Assembly: GCA_947568835.1 (NCBI GenBank)
Contig: OX387610.1
Location: 14,055,001-14,119,000 of the forward strand
Direction: 5' to 3'
DNA: 64,000 nt
Origin: Protonemura montana
Taxonomy: Eukaryota; Arthropoda; Insecta; Plecoptera; Nemouridae
Part shown: positions 34,376 through 47,231 of the stretch, one piece after another
Position numbering within the stretch: the stretch's first letter is position 1
Layout: each line of letters starts with the position of its first letter
Position numbers and translations under genes: made by a program
Notes under the pieces: generated by a model
Database searches by the model: none
Told to the model about the DNA's origin: nothing
The model's input: only the letters and a program-made list of their open reading frames with translations

Positions 34376-36474
34376 ATAATTCAACGCAAGAGATGCATTT
34401 TAATCGCACGCTCCTCGTGTGAACCAGACCGAAAAGGAATTTCTGATACAATCCGAAGTCACCGAGCTCCAGTCGTTTCCTTCCAAGGTTAAATCAATGC
34501 TGGCACCACAGAAAAACTACAGTTTAATTTCAAACTTCTCTTTTTTATAACCACTCTAAGATTAAACATTTGGCGAAAAACGTTTTTCTTAAAAGGTTAC
34601 CAATTCGAAAATTATACATTAATGCCATGTTACGGTTGAGTACATAGATTTGTTTTCTGCTTTTAAAAGATAAGTCACGCAAATGTATAAATGATTTTAA
34701 TAAATTTAAGTTATAAATGTATATAATTTAAAATGAGCCACAGCTTTACGCGAGAGTGGTCACGTGATAGTATTAAAAAAAAATACAGTTTACTTAAAAG
34801 TGCAATTATATGGCAGTGAATTATAGACGTTTAAAAATGATGCGATAATTGAATTGGGACATGAAAGTTGTAAAAAAAGGTTGAATAAAAAGTGATCCTT
34901 GTGGGTTTCTTTGGCACGATGAACTGGTTTGAATGATGAACGTGATTTTATGATGGACAAGGTGAGTAAAATAGCTTACTGACTGACTGCCAAGAAGTTG
35001 TCAGTCATTCAAAGTCTAAATACCTTGAGTTATGTGCTTTATGCTGGTTTTAAGACCAGTTTTGTCGATGCATTGGATTTGATTGCAATCTGTTCGCTTT
35101 GCTTTGTACGATATCTAGAGTTTAGGGTCATATTGAAGAATTAGTCAGGATACAGCTGCTATTTTAGTTTGATGGGATATTTTATTTTTTTTACTTTTTG
35201 TCTAAGACTCTAAATATGTAGTTAAAGCGACATCTGTCTTATGTTGTTATTTTCAGTGGGTTTAATACACTTTCCATCATCAATCAGAAGAATTTAAATT
35301 GTTTTTTAAAGTATCTTGCAATTATTTCTAAACAAATTTTTTTTTTTTTTAACTTTTGATAAATTTTATAATTTCAAATCAAGTAGTTGTTCATTTCTAT
35401 GTAAATGTGTTAACTTATTTTCGATCATTATCACAACATAATAATAAATAACTTCCAATCCGAATTCCGATAAGTCCATCTAATCCTGGAAATCCTGTTT
35501 CAAAGTTATTTTGTGGTGTTTAACGACGCACTGTTTTGACATCTGGCCATGCGGCGCTATCAGAGATAGCAATACTTCATCAAAACAAAACATTTCAAGA
35601 ATCAATTTTTTTTTCAAAAATTTCCATGACTTTTCTGGGATAAAAAAAATGTAAAAATCACACTAATTTACAAGAAATAATTAATTTCGAATCACATGGA
35701 CTCGTAACTAAAACTAACTCGATTAGTTCAGATGCAACAACTTTCCTTTATAAGGTGAGAAATTACTTTTGACTGAATTCCCAAAAAACACACACACATT
35801 GAAATTCATCGAAGTTGCCTAAAGATAAGCAAAGTGTGGCACTTTGAGATAACGTTAATTAGTGTAAGTAGGCGTGGGCTTTTTTCTCTCTTCTCTTATA
35901 GTTCTCCGTTTCGCGCGCCTAAACAATTAAAAGTGATTGAAATTTAGTAATTGCTTGGGTGCAGGGAAAGCTCGCAGGGCAAACGGTTTCATAACTGAGC
36001 TAAGCTAATTGAATCACCTTCATAATTAAACAAGAAGAACGAAAATTGCGGATAATTGCACCGAGAAAAATTTGTTGAAAACTCTACTTTTATGCTGACT
36101 TTGACTTTCTGTAAGAAAGTATTTTGTAAAAAAATTAAGATAATTAAAAGTGTATTTGTAAGTGTTTTTATTTGGCTATAAACTGGTGAATACCGTAGAT
36201 TAAGACTACTCGTCTACTCTGAACTGACAACTCATTTATTAAATTTGTATCCAAATTCTGATGCACCTTTTGATCAAGTTCAATGACACTTGCAATAACT
36301 TTCATATTTTCAAATGCCATTTGACACAAAGTTTGATGCCCAATCGTAATATTAAATAAATAACTGTCAATTATAATTACTTTTACTAATGATTCGTTCT
36401 CCATTCGATCAATAATTTGTAAGCAATTGCTTTTCTCAAAGTAGCTTTACAATTAAAGCCGAACCATAAAACGC
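34376..36474. other. Non-coding stretch with SINE scrap
   Basis: A minus-strand 5S-SINE 3' end remnant lies at about 35511-35558 (ttgtggtgtttaacgacgc). An acceptor-like site at about 35901 (ctctcttctcttatag) is followed by only 14 codons. No gene called. Confidence 0.45.
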
Positions 36475-37381
36475 TAATCATAAATGTTTCCAGAAAAATT
36501 ACTACCAAATTCTACTTTCAAAAAAAGGGAAAATGCTACGAGATGGAGACACCGTCGTTTTGAGTTTTAAAAAATTTAATTTCGTTATTTCTCGCAGATT
36601 AATCGCATTTGAGTCTGGTTTACACTCAATTAATCTTTATTAATGCTAACCTCAACGATTGATAAACATGTATCGCGATATTTTGAGTCTTCATTGTTTA
36701 ACTGTAGAGGTTTGTTAAAAATGACGGTTGCAAGCGCCATCGGGTGGCACCTACCGTTACCACGTGTTGCCGGCCTTGTTTGCTCAGCAGCAAGCGCCAT
36801 CGGGTGGCACCTACCGTTACCACGTGTTGCCGGCCACGTTTGCTCAGCAGCAAGTGCCATCGGGTGGCACCTACCGTTACCACGTGTTGCCGGCCTTGTT
36901 TGCTCAGCAGCAAGCGCCATCGGGTGGCACCTACCGTTACCACGTGTTGCCAGCCTCGTTTGCTCAGCAGCAAGCGCCATCGGGTGGCACCTACCGTTAC
37001 CACGTGTTACCGGCCTCGTTTGCTCAGCAGCAAGCACCATCGGGTGGCACCTACCGTTACCGCGTGTTGCCAGCCTCGTTTGCTCAGCAGCAAGCACCAT
37101 CGGGTGGCAACTACCGTTACCACGTGTTGCCGGCCTCGTTTGCTCAGCAGCAAGCGCCATCGGGTGGCACCTACCGTTACCACGTGTTGCCAGCCTCGTT
37201 TGCTCAGCAGCAAGCGCCATCGGGTGGCACCTACCGTTACCACGTGTTGCCAGCCTCGTTTGCTCAGCAGCAAGCGCCATCGGGTGGCACCTACCGTTAC
37301 CACGTGTTATGCCGACCTCGTTTGCTCAGCAGCAAGTTTAAACTTAGCGCTGTAACTCTGAATATATTTACAAACTCAATG
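36475..37381 (+). repeat. 60-bp-unit inverted-repeat element, 10 units
   Basis: Leader (gatggagacaccgtcg, ttatttctcgcagatta) followed by ten 60-bp units from about 36727 to 37330 and the right end (aaactcaatgg). The units are about 95% alike or better by eye. All frames on both strands are open for up to 237 codons because the unit length is a multiple of three. Confidence 0.92.
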
Positions 37382-38031
37382 GTAAGAGGTTTTGTTACAA
37401 ATTTGCAAAAGAAATTTACATTTCGTGCAACTTTTTCCTAGAGATCAGTCAGGTCATCTGACACTTCACGAGTTGGATCTCATAAGATAAGAGAATAATT
37501 TGGTCCATCCATGTTTGGAGCCAAGGTGCGATCTTCGCTGTGATCTAGCGCTGAATATCTAAATAATTGGACAAACGACTGCGGTAATGAGCGTAATTTA
37601 GTCTTACCAGCAACGAGATGAGAAGAAAGATTTAAGTTTTGCATTTTTGTTTTGTGAAATGCATCGTAGTTTCTCTCGGCAAAGTATGTGTAAGCCCACG
37701 CACGACTTTTTTGTATGCAGGATGGTTTAAATTTTAGATTGGTGATTTATAAAATGAAGCCTCTGTCGTGATGTTGAAATTTAATGCAACTTCTGGTGTT
37801 TGTTTGGTACAGTTTCAATTTGCAGACGTTTAATATCGATGTGAATTTTTAGAGAAATTAAAAGTTTTCGTTTTGGACCACTTCGGGAATTGGGAACAGA
37901 TTATTTTTAATTTTTTTTTTTTCGGAGATGCTTAGGAATTTAGTTAAGTTTTTTAAATATTTTAATGCTTTTTTTGTTCGATAGATAAATAGCTTATCAC
38001 CTTCCCATGAGTAATTATTTCTTATATAGAA
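37382..38031. other. Non-coding stretch between two 60-bp elements
   Basis: No feature seen. The T-rich patch near 37910 is low complexity. Confidence 0.5.
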
Positions 38032-38853
38032 TCATTGAGTTTAGAGATCCATTAGGCTATAGGCTGGACCAAAATGCCAGGGCTAATATTAAACTGTCTT
38101 CAAGGAAAAATGGCCGCCAAATTACAATAATATTGACATTAATTGAAGATACTCCCAGGTGGCGTATTTCACTGCCGTTATTTCTCGCAGATTACTCGCA
38201 TTTGAGTCTGGTTTACACTCAATTAATCTTGATTAATGCTAATCTCAACGCTTGATAATCATGTATCGCGATATTTTGAGTCGTTATTATTTAATTGTAG
38301 GGATTTGTTAAAAAGAACAGCAGCAAGCGTCATCGGGTGGCACCTACCGTTACCACGTGTTGCCGGCCTCGTTTGCTCAGCAGCAAGCGCCATCGGGTGG
38401 CACCTACCGTTACCACGTGTTGCCGGCCTCGTTTGCTCAGCAGCAAGCGCCATCGGGTGGCACCTACCGTTACCACGTGTTGCCGGTCTCGTTTGCTCAG
38501 CAGCAAGCGCCATCGGGTGGCACCTACCGTTACCACGTGTTGCCGGCCTCGTTTGCTCAGCAGCAAGCGCCATCGGGTGGCACCTACCATTACCACGTGT
38601 TGCCGGCCTCGTTTGCTCAGCAGCAAGCGCCATCGGGTGGCACCTACCGTTACCACGTGTTGCCGGCCTCGTTTGCTCAGCAGCAAGCGCCATCGGGTGG
38701 CACCTACCGTTACCACATGTTGCTAGCCTCGTTTGCTCAGCAGCAAGCGCCATCGGGTGGCACCTACCGTTACCACGTGTTGCCGGCCTCGTTTGCTTAG
38801 CAGCAAGTTTAACATTAACGCTGGCCCTCTGACTTTACCTATAAACTCAATGA
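38032..38853 (+). repeat. 60-bp-unit inverted-repeat element, 8 units, intact ends
   Basis: The best-bounded member. Terminal inverted repeats tcattgagttta and taaactcaatga are flanked by identical 5-bp direct repeats, tagaa at 38027 and at 38854, a likely target-site duplication. Inside are the sub-terminal repeats (gctaatattaaac, inverted gtttaacattaacgc), a leader of about 250 bases and eight 60-bp units. There is no coding capacity, so this is a non-autonomous DNA-transposon-like (MITE) element carrying a minisatellite. Confidence 0.92.
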
Positions 38854-39754
38854 TAGAACTAAATCACGTTAAAAAATTGTTTCGTGACACTTCAAAAAAT
38901 ACCAAACCGACTTAAAACACTCGACTGATGACAGCAAAATCTCATCTCGTAAATAAACTGAATTAACAAAACACTAATGGAATTAAATGACCGATCATCA
39001 AACCATTTTGAGCCAACAGACTTTTTCACACTTTCCACCATCGAAAGGCTTCGGATGATAATTCGACATCGAAACGGCATTGAAAGTAAAAAAAGATTAG
39101 TCACAGATTGTCCATTCTTTGACCCCAATCTTTGATAGTTCCTCCCACTCAACACCTCCACAGAGTGAAGAATCTAAGAAACTAACAATTAAATTAGCTT
39201 TAGAATTGGCTTGTAAATCTGAACCAAGCAGCTCAGTAAAAATATGCCTCTTTTAATAAAATCCTTTAAAAGCTTTATTGATTCGCTAATGATTTTAATC
39301 GGATTTTACAGCTTATAATATTTCTCTGTTGTAAATCACAGATATTCTATCTTAAATGCACTCGGGTTTCTTCACACACATTGAAGAAACAGCAATAACA
39401 TGAAATTAGCCAAATCATCTTCAAATCAATCTCACGAGGACATGATGAACTTTAATTCACTGTATATAGGTATAGACATTGATCACGACTTTATTTTCTT
39501 TCTTCGCTTTCATCATCGCTGATCCTAACCAACAATAACTTCTCGCTGAATCCTCCTCCAATCAAGCGAACAAATTGACCAAACCATTGAAAAAAAAGTG
39601 GCATTGAACTTAATAATACTTGACCCTAATTAAACAGTTTTGTGTCAAAATATGGCCACAATGGGAGTTTGCACAATTATCATTCTTTTTCTTCAGAACG
39701 CCTCTTCAAAATAACACTGTAATAATAATTTATTTGTTTCTTCCCATTATCACC
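38854..39754. other. Non-coding stretch
   Basis: An 89-codon minus-strand frame covers 38892-39161 without splice or family support. Nothing else seen. Confidence 0.45.
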
Positions 39755-40290
39755 ATTGATCTTATAGGTTTCTGCTGAGAAAACGAGGCTGGCAACACGT
39801 GGTAACGGTAGGTGCCACCCGATGGCGCTTGCTGCTGAGCAAACGAGGCCGGCAACACGTGGTAACGGTAGGTGCCACCCGATGGCGCTTGCTACTGGGC
39901 AAACGAGGCCGGCAACACGTGGTAACGGTAGGTGCCACCCGATGGCGCTTGCTGCTGAGCAAACGAGGCCGGCAACACGTGGTAACGGTAGGTGCCACCC
40001 GATGGCGCATGCTGCTAAGAAAACGAGGCTGGTAACACGTGGTAACGGTAGGTGCCACCCGATGGCGCTTGCTGCTGCCCTTTTTAAAAATCTCTACAAT
40101 TAAATAACGAGCTACAGAATCGATACATGTTTATCAATCTGTGAGGTTAGCATTAATAAAGATTAATTAAATGATTGTAAGCCAGTCTCAAACACTAGTG
40201 AACTAAACGGTGACTTCATCATAGCAGCATCTTTAATTTTTTTAAGTTAAGAAGTAATTTAGGTCGATTTTAGTGGAGACAGCTTAACAT
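39755..40290 (-). repeat. 60-bp-unit inverted-repeat element, 5 units
   Basis: Minus-strand copy. Its end (cattgatcttataggt) jumps directly into the first unit. Five 60-bp units and the leader follow, ending with a decayed sub-terminal repeat (cttaacattagcgct). Confidence 0.88.
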
Positions 40291-42939
40291 TAGCGCTATT
40301 GTTTTACGATTCTTGCGAACGCACAAAATTCTTTCTTTTTACAACGCCTTATTCTTGTCTCAATCCAAGATTGGAATGTCTTCGATCGACACTTGCTGGG
40401 AGACGATTGTCGAACAACAGGTTGTTATTATCTCAAATAATTTGCCTGATCTATGACCCGATTAAGAATGATATTGCGAGAGTTATCGGCATTGTTGACC
40501 GCACCTTCAGCCGGCTGAGAATAGGACAGCGTTTCTAATACGAGTTCAGGTACACGCCCTTTCAAATGGGTGTTGCACAAAATATATGTATATATATTTT
40601 TAAGATGTTTGTGAAGGTTTCGCTTTAAACTAAATATTGTTGATGGGAACCGGAATAATAACGCATGTGCTTTTATATATTTTGAGAAAGTGTGTCTTAA
40701 TTTGAGTGAAATGAAGGTAATTTTGATTCTTGGCTAGTTTTCGTTTGTTATGGTGATTATTTCCCTGTTGTAATTGCGTTCAATGTGTAGGTGATATTCA
40801 ATATGAATATTATTGTTTTGATGAGTGGGTTCCGTGGAAAGGTTTTTGTTATTTTTAATTGAGGTTCAGAAGAGATTTGAATATTAGTTGTAATAAAACT
40901 GTGGGCGATTTTGATTTGTTTTATAGGATGTAGATTTATGATTTAAACACATTTGAATGTCAATTATTTCGTTGGTTTCCAAGGACAGTGTTTAACATAA
41001 TTTATTGTTCCCTCGGGATATGGATCAGTATATCCTGGACAAGAAAATAATCTTAAGCGATTCTAGAAATTAAAGCAGAATAAAAATGTGTCTGAAATTT
41101 AAATGTTTTGACCAAAAATAAAAGAATTTTTGTACTTTTCTGCGAGAAAAAAATATCTAATCTTAGAAAATCAAGGACTGTCATTTTTATAATTAACTTC
41201 ATAAATATTTAACTACAAAAATTAAAAAAATTAAAAAATAATTGGAGCAATCGTTTTATAAAAACACCACGTATTTGCATATTCGAATATCTCAATTACA
41301 TTAACAATTTTCAGTTTTGCAATTATACAATTGAGGTAATTTGTCGCTAATCCCGTAGACATTTCTGTGCACCTTGAACGGAAAAAACTAGACAAATAAA
41401 AAACATAGATAAATATTTATTTGATCTCCTAAAATATTCAGAGGTTATTTTTTTTCTTTACAATTATTTTTGAAGGTAAAATCATTTTAGCATCTCGTGC
41501 AAAGTTCATTACTTTGCTCGCTCGTGATCTTTAACATGCTCATAATAATTACAACTCTAATTACGGATCCTAACATGTCTCCACTCATTCCTTCATGACC
41601 ATCGAAAGTTTACAAATCCACATTAGAATGTACCCAAAAGTAATCAACAAAAATTATATAATTCTTTTCTCAAGGAACAGAAATGCAAAATACTAATCTT
41701 AATAATAAACGCGTCTACTCGATTACAAATCGAGCAAACATTTCCTAATTACATTTCCTCTCTTTTCAACATTACGCAATTAAACGCAGACCATTTCTTT
41801 AATAGCAAACTTCCCATACGCACGAAAAGAAAGAAATGTTTGAACCCGCGAGAATCTTTAGACGACCAGAAACTTTCTCAAACTAACCTAAAGACAGAGA
41901 GAAAACATAATCTAATTAAGATTTCGGAAAAGTAAAATACCAATGAAATTACATCTTTTTATAATGACAAAGATTGGATTGCTATGATGTCATTTCTGGT
42001 TGCATCATTTATTGTTTAAAGATGACCTGATCATGGAATGTGGTAATACAAGTAGAATCTCACAAGAGATTCAATTGATCAAGGTATTCTCTTGGTAAAT
42101 TACATACATTTACCTGTACCTGTATGATTGTTTTGTAAGCTAAAAGCATGGATCATGAATCGCATTGTGTATGAGACCTTGTCCTATCAGTAATCGACAA
42201 TAAAACAATATTTCATGCTTGATCTGCGTCATACTTTGCAGTACAGACATTGTTTTTGAAAGTAATTTTAGTCAATTTATGTTAACTAGGCCTAATGGGT
42301 CATGAAAAAATATATATAGAAATGTTAAATTCGTGTTAAACTAGGATAGTAAAATTCGATCAAAACTGGATTTTCACTTTTAATTAATAGTATTAACCAA
42401 AATGATTGATACTTAAAACAAAATTGGTACTTTAAAGATTTTATCGATAGTTTTTCCTATAATTATACGGCTGTAACGTGAAATTACTCACCCGACGATT
42501 AACCTTCGTATTTAAAAAAAAACGCTTTTTCATAACTTTGTACTCATTGAAATCTAAATGCACTTGTACAGCCGTGCAATGCAATGTTGTTACCGTAATT
42601 ACCTTGGCTTATTCAACCTAGAGAAACATTCCTGCAATGCGTATCCGCATTAATACAGGTTGTTGAATTAATCACCAGCGACTTGTATTTATAATATGTT
42701 ATGTGTGTCATTAAATGCGTTCATAAAATAGGTATGATCAAGTTTTGAACCATTCGTGAACACAGCCAAATGAAACCTTATCTAACCGGTCGGTATCGAG
42801 AATATTTATTTGTGTTTAAACTCCATTTAACTTTAAGAAATATAATTTGTATGACATGTAGATATTAGATATTAGGAGAACTGGACACAGGGAAAAAGGT
42901 ATTGTGGGCAGTTTTTAAAATTTGACTTTGACATTTTAG
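40291..42939. other. AT-rich non-coding stretch
   Basis: A 79-codon open plus-strand frame at 40299-40538 looks somewhat protein-like near its end (LIYDPIKNDIARVIGIVDR), but it has no splice or family support. Otherwise nothing seen over 2.6 kb. Confidence 0.4.
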
Positions 42940-43008
42940 TAATTTGTATTGTCTTCCCAACTCAACGCTGATGTCAACGATATCTTTGCAGAATGCCACG
43001 AACACAAA

Positions 43009-43110
43009 ATGGCTGACAACAGCCTTCAAACAGCATTCGCCAATAATGAGCTAATCGACAAGAAGGCTGTGCGTTGGCCATTTTTTCCTGTATTAATTCC
43101 ATTTTTATAG
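43009..43110 (+). CDS. Short open frame, uncertain
   Basis: ATG in an aaaatgg context opens 33 codons: MADNSLQTAFANNELIDKK then AVRWPFFPV and a stop. The frame is open upstream to about 42940. An acceptor-like atctttgcag ends at 42991. It could be a small protein or an exon. No family recognised and chance is possible. Confidence 0.15.
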   Translation: MADNSLQTAFANNELIDKKAVRWPFFPVLIPFL

Positions 43111-43373
43111 GGCTTACCAAACAGGCTACCGGGGTCAAAAAAGGGCTACCCTAATATTTTTTCGATATTAACCTGCGACCGTTCCGAAACTATGTCAAAT
43201 TCAACTGTCACAAAATGCACATTCGGTAGCAAAATCTCGCTCGCTTTTTTTTTCAAAATAAACTCAGTTCTTGGAACAAAATGTAGAGTAAACATATAAA
43301 TTTACAAAACAGAAGCACGAGGTTCCAGCCTCCTTATGTTAGACTTAACATAAAACAAAAAATAATATATTAT

Positions 43374-43700
43374 TTGTTCGGGAGAGAGGTTGGAGGGATG
43401 AAAGTAAGTACAGCAACTTCACTCGCCTTGCTTATCAACCTCTCGACAGCATGGATTTGTGGAGGAATCCTGTTGTTCGCGTTGTACCGTCCTTCGGAAG
43501 GGACGTTAAGCCGGTGGCCCCCTTGGTCTTCGACAGGAGTAGGCTACGTGCCGGCACCGAGTTTCCCCTCCTCCCTTCTAGGTTAGGTTAGGTTCATCAT
43601 CATCCTCATCATCATCCACTCATTCACCGACGCCATTAAACCAGTGCCGCAGGGCCAGTTGTCAAAACAGTGCGTCGTTAAACACAACAAATAAATAAAT
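43374..43700 (+). repeat. 5S-headed SINE, 5'-truncated
   Basis: Starts at the end of a 5S unit (gttcgggagagaggttgg), with one 36-bp unit, the full Deu-like core and a full tail ending gcgtcgttaaacacaac and aaataaataaat. A useful single-unit reference for the 36-bp arrays. Confidence 0.93.
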
Positions 43701-44304
43701 ACATAAAATATTGTTATTTATATCAAAGTCAGCAACTATCCTTTTAGATCGGGTACCTAAATTAAAAATTCTCCATCTTAAACAATCTTCTATATGAATC
43801 CAATCTCAGAACGAAATGCAGTGCACAGATTTGAAAAACTGACTTGACAACCGCTTGAATGCAAGAACCAAAATGAGGAAGTGATACAGTTATTCATCAA
43901 ACGTATCTTGCAGTTGGACATCGGATAAAAGCTCTGCAACTCGCCTAGTTTCCATGGTATCGTTCGTTAGCTAATTAACAGCGCGTCGGCTAATTGATGT
44001 TAATGGTAATGAACGAGTTAAGACAATGAGCTGGTGGCGTCCACGCTTCCAGCTTTACTTTCAAGAGACGGGATTATTATGCATGGTAATGTCGATGGTA
44101 ATGTCGAACAAGACTTTGACAGTAGGTCACTCAGTGAAATGTTGCGGCTTGGTGTGGTGGTATTTTAAAAGTGCGCACGTCATTTTAAATTGTCGTGTGT
44201 TTTTTTCAACGGTTTTTAACGGTTTTTGACGGTGAAAATCGTCGTTCTTATGGGGATTGATTTGACCATTTTAAAAATTTTATAATACTGGGCATTAGAG
44301 AATT
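43701..44304. other. Non-coding stretch
   Basis: No gene seen. Confidence 0.5.
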
Positions 44305-44425
44305 GTTATCGGAAAATTGTCAGGACTGCTTTAACCCTTGATAAAGTAACAGGTACAAGTTGTTAAGAGATTTAGTTGTTCTTCACTTGGCATTCAAAAC
44401 CCAGTTGAAATAATTTTTGTTAAAA
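44305..44425 (-). repeat. MITE-like dispersed repeat, half element
   Basis: Inverted copy of 6395-6522, from gttatcggaaaattgtcagg to cattcaaaacccagttgaaa. The pair shows many shared bases with several changes. Confidence 0.75.
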
Positions 44426-44524
44426 CTAGTGCTAAGTTTACATCAAGTAGACATGATTCCAGAAATCCTCATAGAGAATTATTATATGTTTGATCGTTTT
44501 ATGGGTCAGTTTTACGTTGACGGT

Positions 44525-44592
44525 TAAAAATAACTGTCATTTAAAGACTCGTTTCCATGGTTACAGCCAATCAGATGATCCTATTTGCATCT
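44525..44592. repeat. Short dispersed repeat (ccatggttacagccaatc)
   Basis: Matches 50072-50142 over about 70 bases: taactg, ttaaagact, ccatggt, acagc and atttgcatct in the same order. The family is unknown. Confidence 0.5.
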
Positions 44593-44963
44593 TCAACTTC
44601 TGTTTTATTGTTTAACTGGCGCATAAAATAATGACATGTATTGATTTTATCATTTCAATTGTACTTTACAAAAACTTAGCCAATATTCTGAGATCAAATT
44701 TATGTTCAACAGCGTCTAATAACTATAAATAATAACCTCGGGCTGTGCTAAAATTAGATAACTCTTTAAGGCAAATAAGTTAAATGATTAAGGAAGAGTT
44801 TTTAAACTAGTACTAAGCGCAAAAAACATATGAAAACTAAAAATATATAAATATATTATTACAGAATGGTTTTTAAAAAAGTCACTTTACTATAAAAAGA
44901 CAAAAGAAAAAAGCAGCCCGTCGCGCGTCTTTCTCTGTCACAATTTTCCACTTTTCATAACAT

Positions 44964-44968
<5 letters not shown>

Positions 44969-45005
<37 letters not shown>
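44969..45005. repeat. Long poly-A tract
   Basis: About 37 consecutive A residues just before a CG-rich patch (45006-45360). It could be the tail of a retroposed sequence, but no parent was recognised. Confidence 0.8.
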
Positions 45006-45006
<1 letters not shown>

Positions 45007-45619
45007 GACGCCGAGGTCGTTAAATTTATTTGGAAAAAACATCTGGTTTTCCTTCCATCGTAGATTTCCCTCTCCCCTCTCCCTCTAACACACACTAGAG
45101 CGTCCCACAAACTTTTTCACGTATACCTTTACCTTTAAACATTTACATAGTATAATATTCGAAGAACTCTTTCCACCCAAACGCCGCGACGCTGACGAAG
45201 ATGGAGAAAATAAAACGCGTTCATCTTTTGAAAACAAATGTTGGTTCGAAGTAACGGCCGCTCGACACGCGAACCAGCGGCGCTCGGAATCGATTTCAAA
45301 TTTGGAAGTTAGTTGTTCGTGCGCGGGGCTGAAATGCCCCCGAGGGAGAGACTAACAAAAAAAAGTTGCCACATCAATTTCCAGTAGGCCGTGCGACAGA
45401 ATGGACACGTGACAATGACTGCTTCTTTGAAAGCTTTTCAATATTTCGTCTATCGCTTTTGTTAAAGAATTCACCGTAAAAATACCTCATTTTTTGATAA
45501 TTTCTAAAAAAATTACGTTTTTTTGACGCCAAAAATGGAAAAAATCCAACTTATGTATATAATTTAGTAAATGATTACAACTTTTTCAATGACCAGAGAA
45601 GTTCTACTTTAGTTAAAAT

Positions 45620-46436
45620 CTTATTTAAATTGCAAACGCTTGCAATGCGCGGGGTATTTTATTATTATCAACACTATAACCGTCTGAAAAGCAAGTGTTC
45701 AAGTCTAAGTAGCTCAATTGGTTAGAGCAACACCCGCGACAGGTGGAGATCGGTGTCCAAGTAGCTCAATTGGTTAGAGCAACACCCGCGATAGGTGGAG
45801 ATCGGGGTTCAAGTAGCTCAATTAGCTAGAGCAACACCCGCGACAGGTGGAGATCGGGGTCCAAGTAGCTCAATTGGTTAGAGCAACACACGCGATAGGT
45901 GTAGATCGGGGTTCAAGTAGCTCAATTAGTTAGAGCAATACCCGCGACAGGTGGAGATCGGGGTCCAAGTAGCTCAATTGGTTAGAGCAACACCAGCGAC
46001 AGGTGGAGATCGGGGTCCAAGTAGCTCAATTGGTTAGAGCAACACCCGCGATAGGTGGAGATCGGGGTTCAAGTAGCTCAATTAGTTAGAGCAACACCCG
46101 CGATAGGTGGAGATCGGGGTCTAAGTAGCTCAATTGGTTAGAGCAACACCCGCGACAGGTGGAGATCGGGGTCTAAGTAGCTCAATTGGTTAGAGCAACA
46201 CTCGCGATAGGTGGAGATCGGGGTTCAAGTAGCTCAATTAGCTAGAGCAACACCCGCGAAAGGTGGAGATCGGGGTCTAAGTAGCTCAATTGGTTAGAGC
46301 AACACCCGCGACAATTGGAGATCAGGGTTCGAGTCCCCGACTGGGCATCAATTTTTGAGATGGTTATAGTGTTGTTAATAATAAAATACCCCGCGCATTG
46401 CAAGCGTTTGCAATTTAAATAAGAGTTCATCTAAAA
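45620..46436 (+). repeat. tRNA-like element with long inverted-repeat ends, 12 units
   Basis: The clearest structural member. Both ends carry the whole tail module in opposite orientation. The left end reads tttaaattgcaaacgcttgc, the ggggtattttattatta block and tcaacactataaccgtct. The right end is its reverse complement, giving arms of about 70 bp. Between them are twelve 52-bp A-box units and one terminal B box (ggttcgagtcc). Two unit types alternate in part (gacaggtgg and gataggtgg), suggesting higher-order duplication of unit pairs. Confidence 0.93.
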
Positions 46437-47231
46437 GTCTGGAGTTATAGAGTTCATGATGGTAAAAAATACTTTGGCCCCAAATAAAGATGACCTGGTC
46501 TAAGCATGAGTCGTAACTTTAATCATGAACGAGCTGGGTGCTGGGTCCTATCTCCGTTTCGAAACATAATTGGATTCATCTTTATAAGGTTAGCAAATTC
46601 CGCTAAATAATCTTCTAAAATTTCTCTACAAACCACAAGAATCAAATCAGAAGCAACTAATTGTACAATTTCAAACGCTGAGAGAAACCACCTAGTAGTA
46701 GGTATACAAACTACATATACACACGAAATCTTCTATAACCTTTCAAATATTCTAACATCGACACTGAAATACTTAATTCAATGCCAATTTATTTCCAAAT
46801 GCGTTCGCAATCGTTCTTGCACCATTAAAAAACATTTTCGCGGTTTCTACGCAAGCTATTACACCTCTAAAACAGTACCAAATTGACCAAAAACATAACC
46901 TTCAGTGGAAATAATAAATCTCAATTTCACTTAACCTATAATTATCAATGATCAAATACCATTTATTCACCAGACCGAATCAAAGCGGCCGTTATTATAA
47001 TACTTCACTGCGAGGACTCAGGAAACGGCACGGCTGGTGATAACAAATCTTTTCCATTGTTAATGTTCACGTAAATCAAGGTGCAATTCACTATCAATTA
47101 ATCGACATTGTTTCTTGGTTAAGTTGGGCGTTGCTAGGCTACCGATCAAACGATCTGAGACTTGATATCTGGATGCCTTGGCAACAGACAGTTCTGCCCA
47201 CGTTTGTTACGCTGGGCAACAAGGATGAATC
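46437..47231. other. Non-coding stretch
   Basis: No gene seen. Confidence 0.5.

Noticed and set aside
35885-35960. Strong acceptor-like site at about 35901
   Set aside because: Followed by at most 14 codons before a stop and no partner exon seen; not enough to call.
36630-37441. Frames of 98 to 237 codons across 36.6-37.4 kb, and similar ones at 11.3, 38.3 and 39.8 kb
   Set aside because: All lie in 60-bp arrays of a non-coding inverted-repeat element. Five or six frames are open at once, which reflects repeat length rather than coding.
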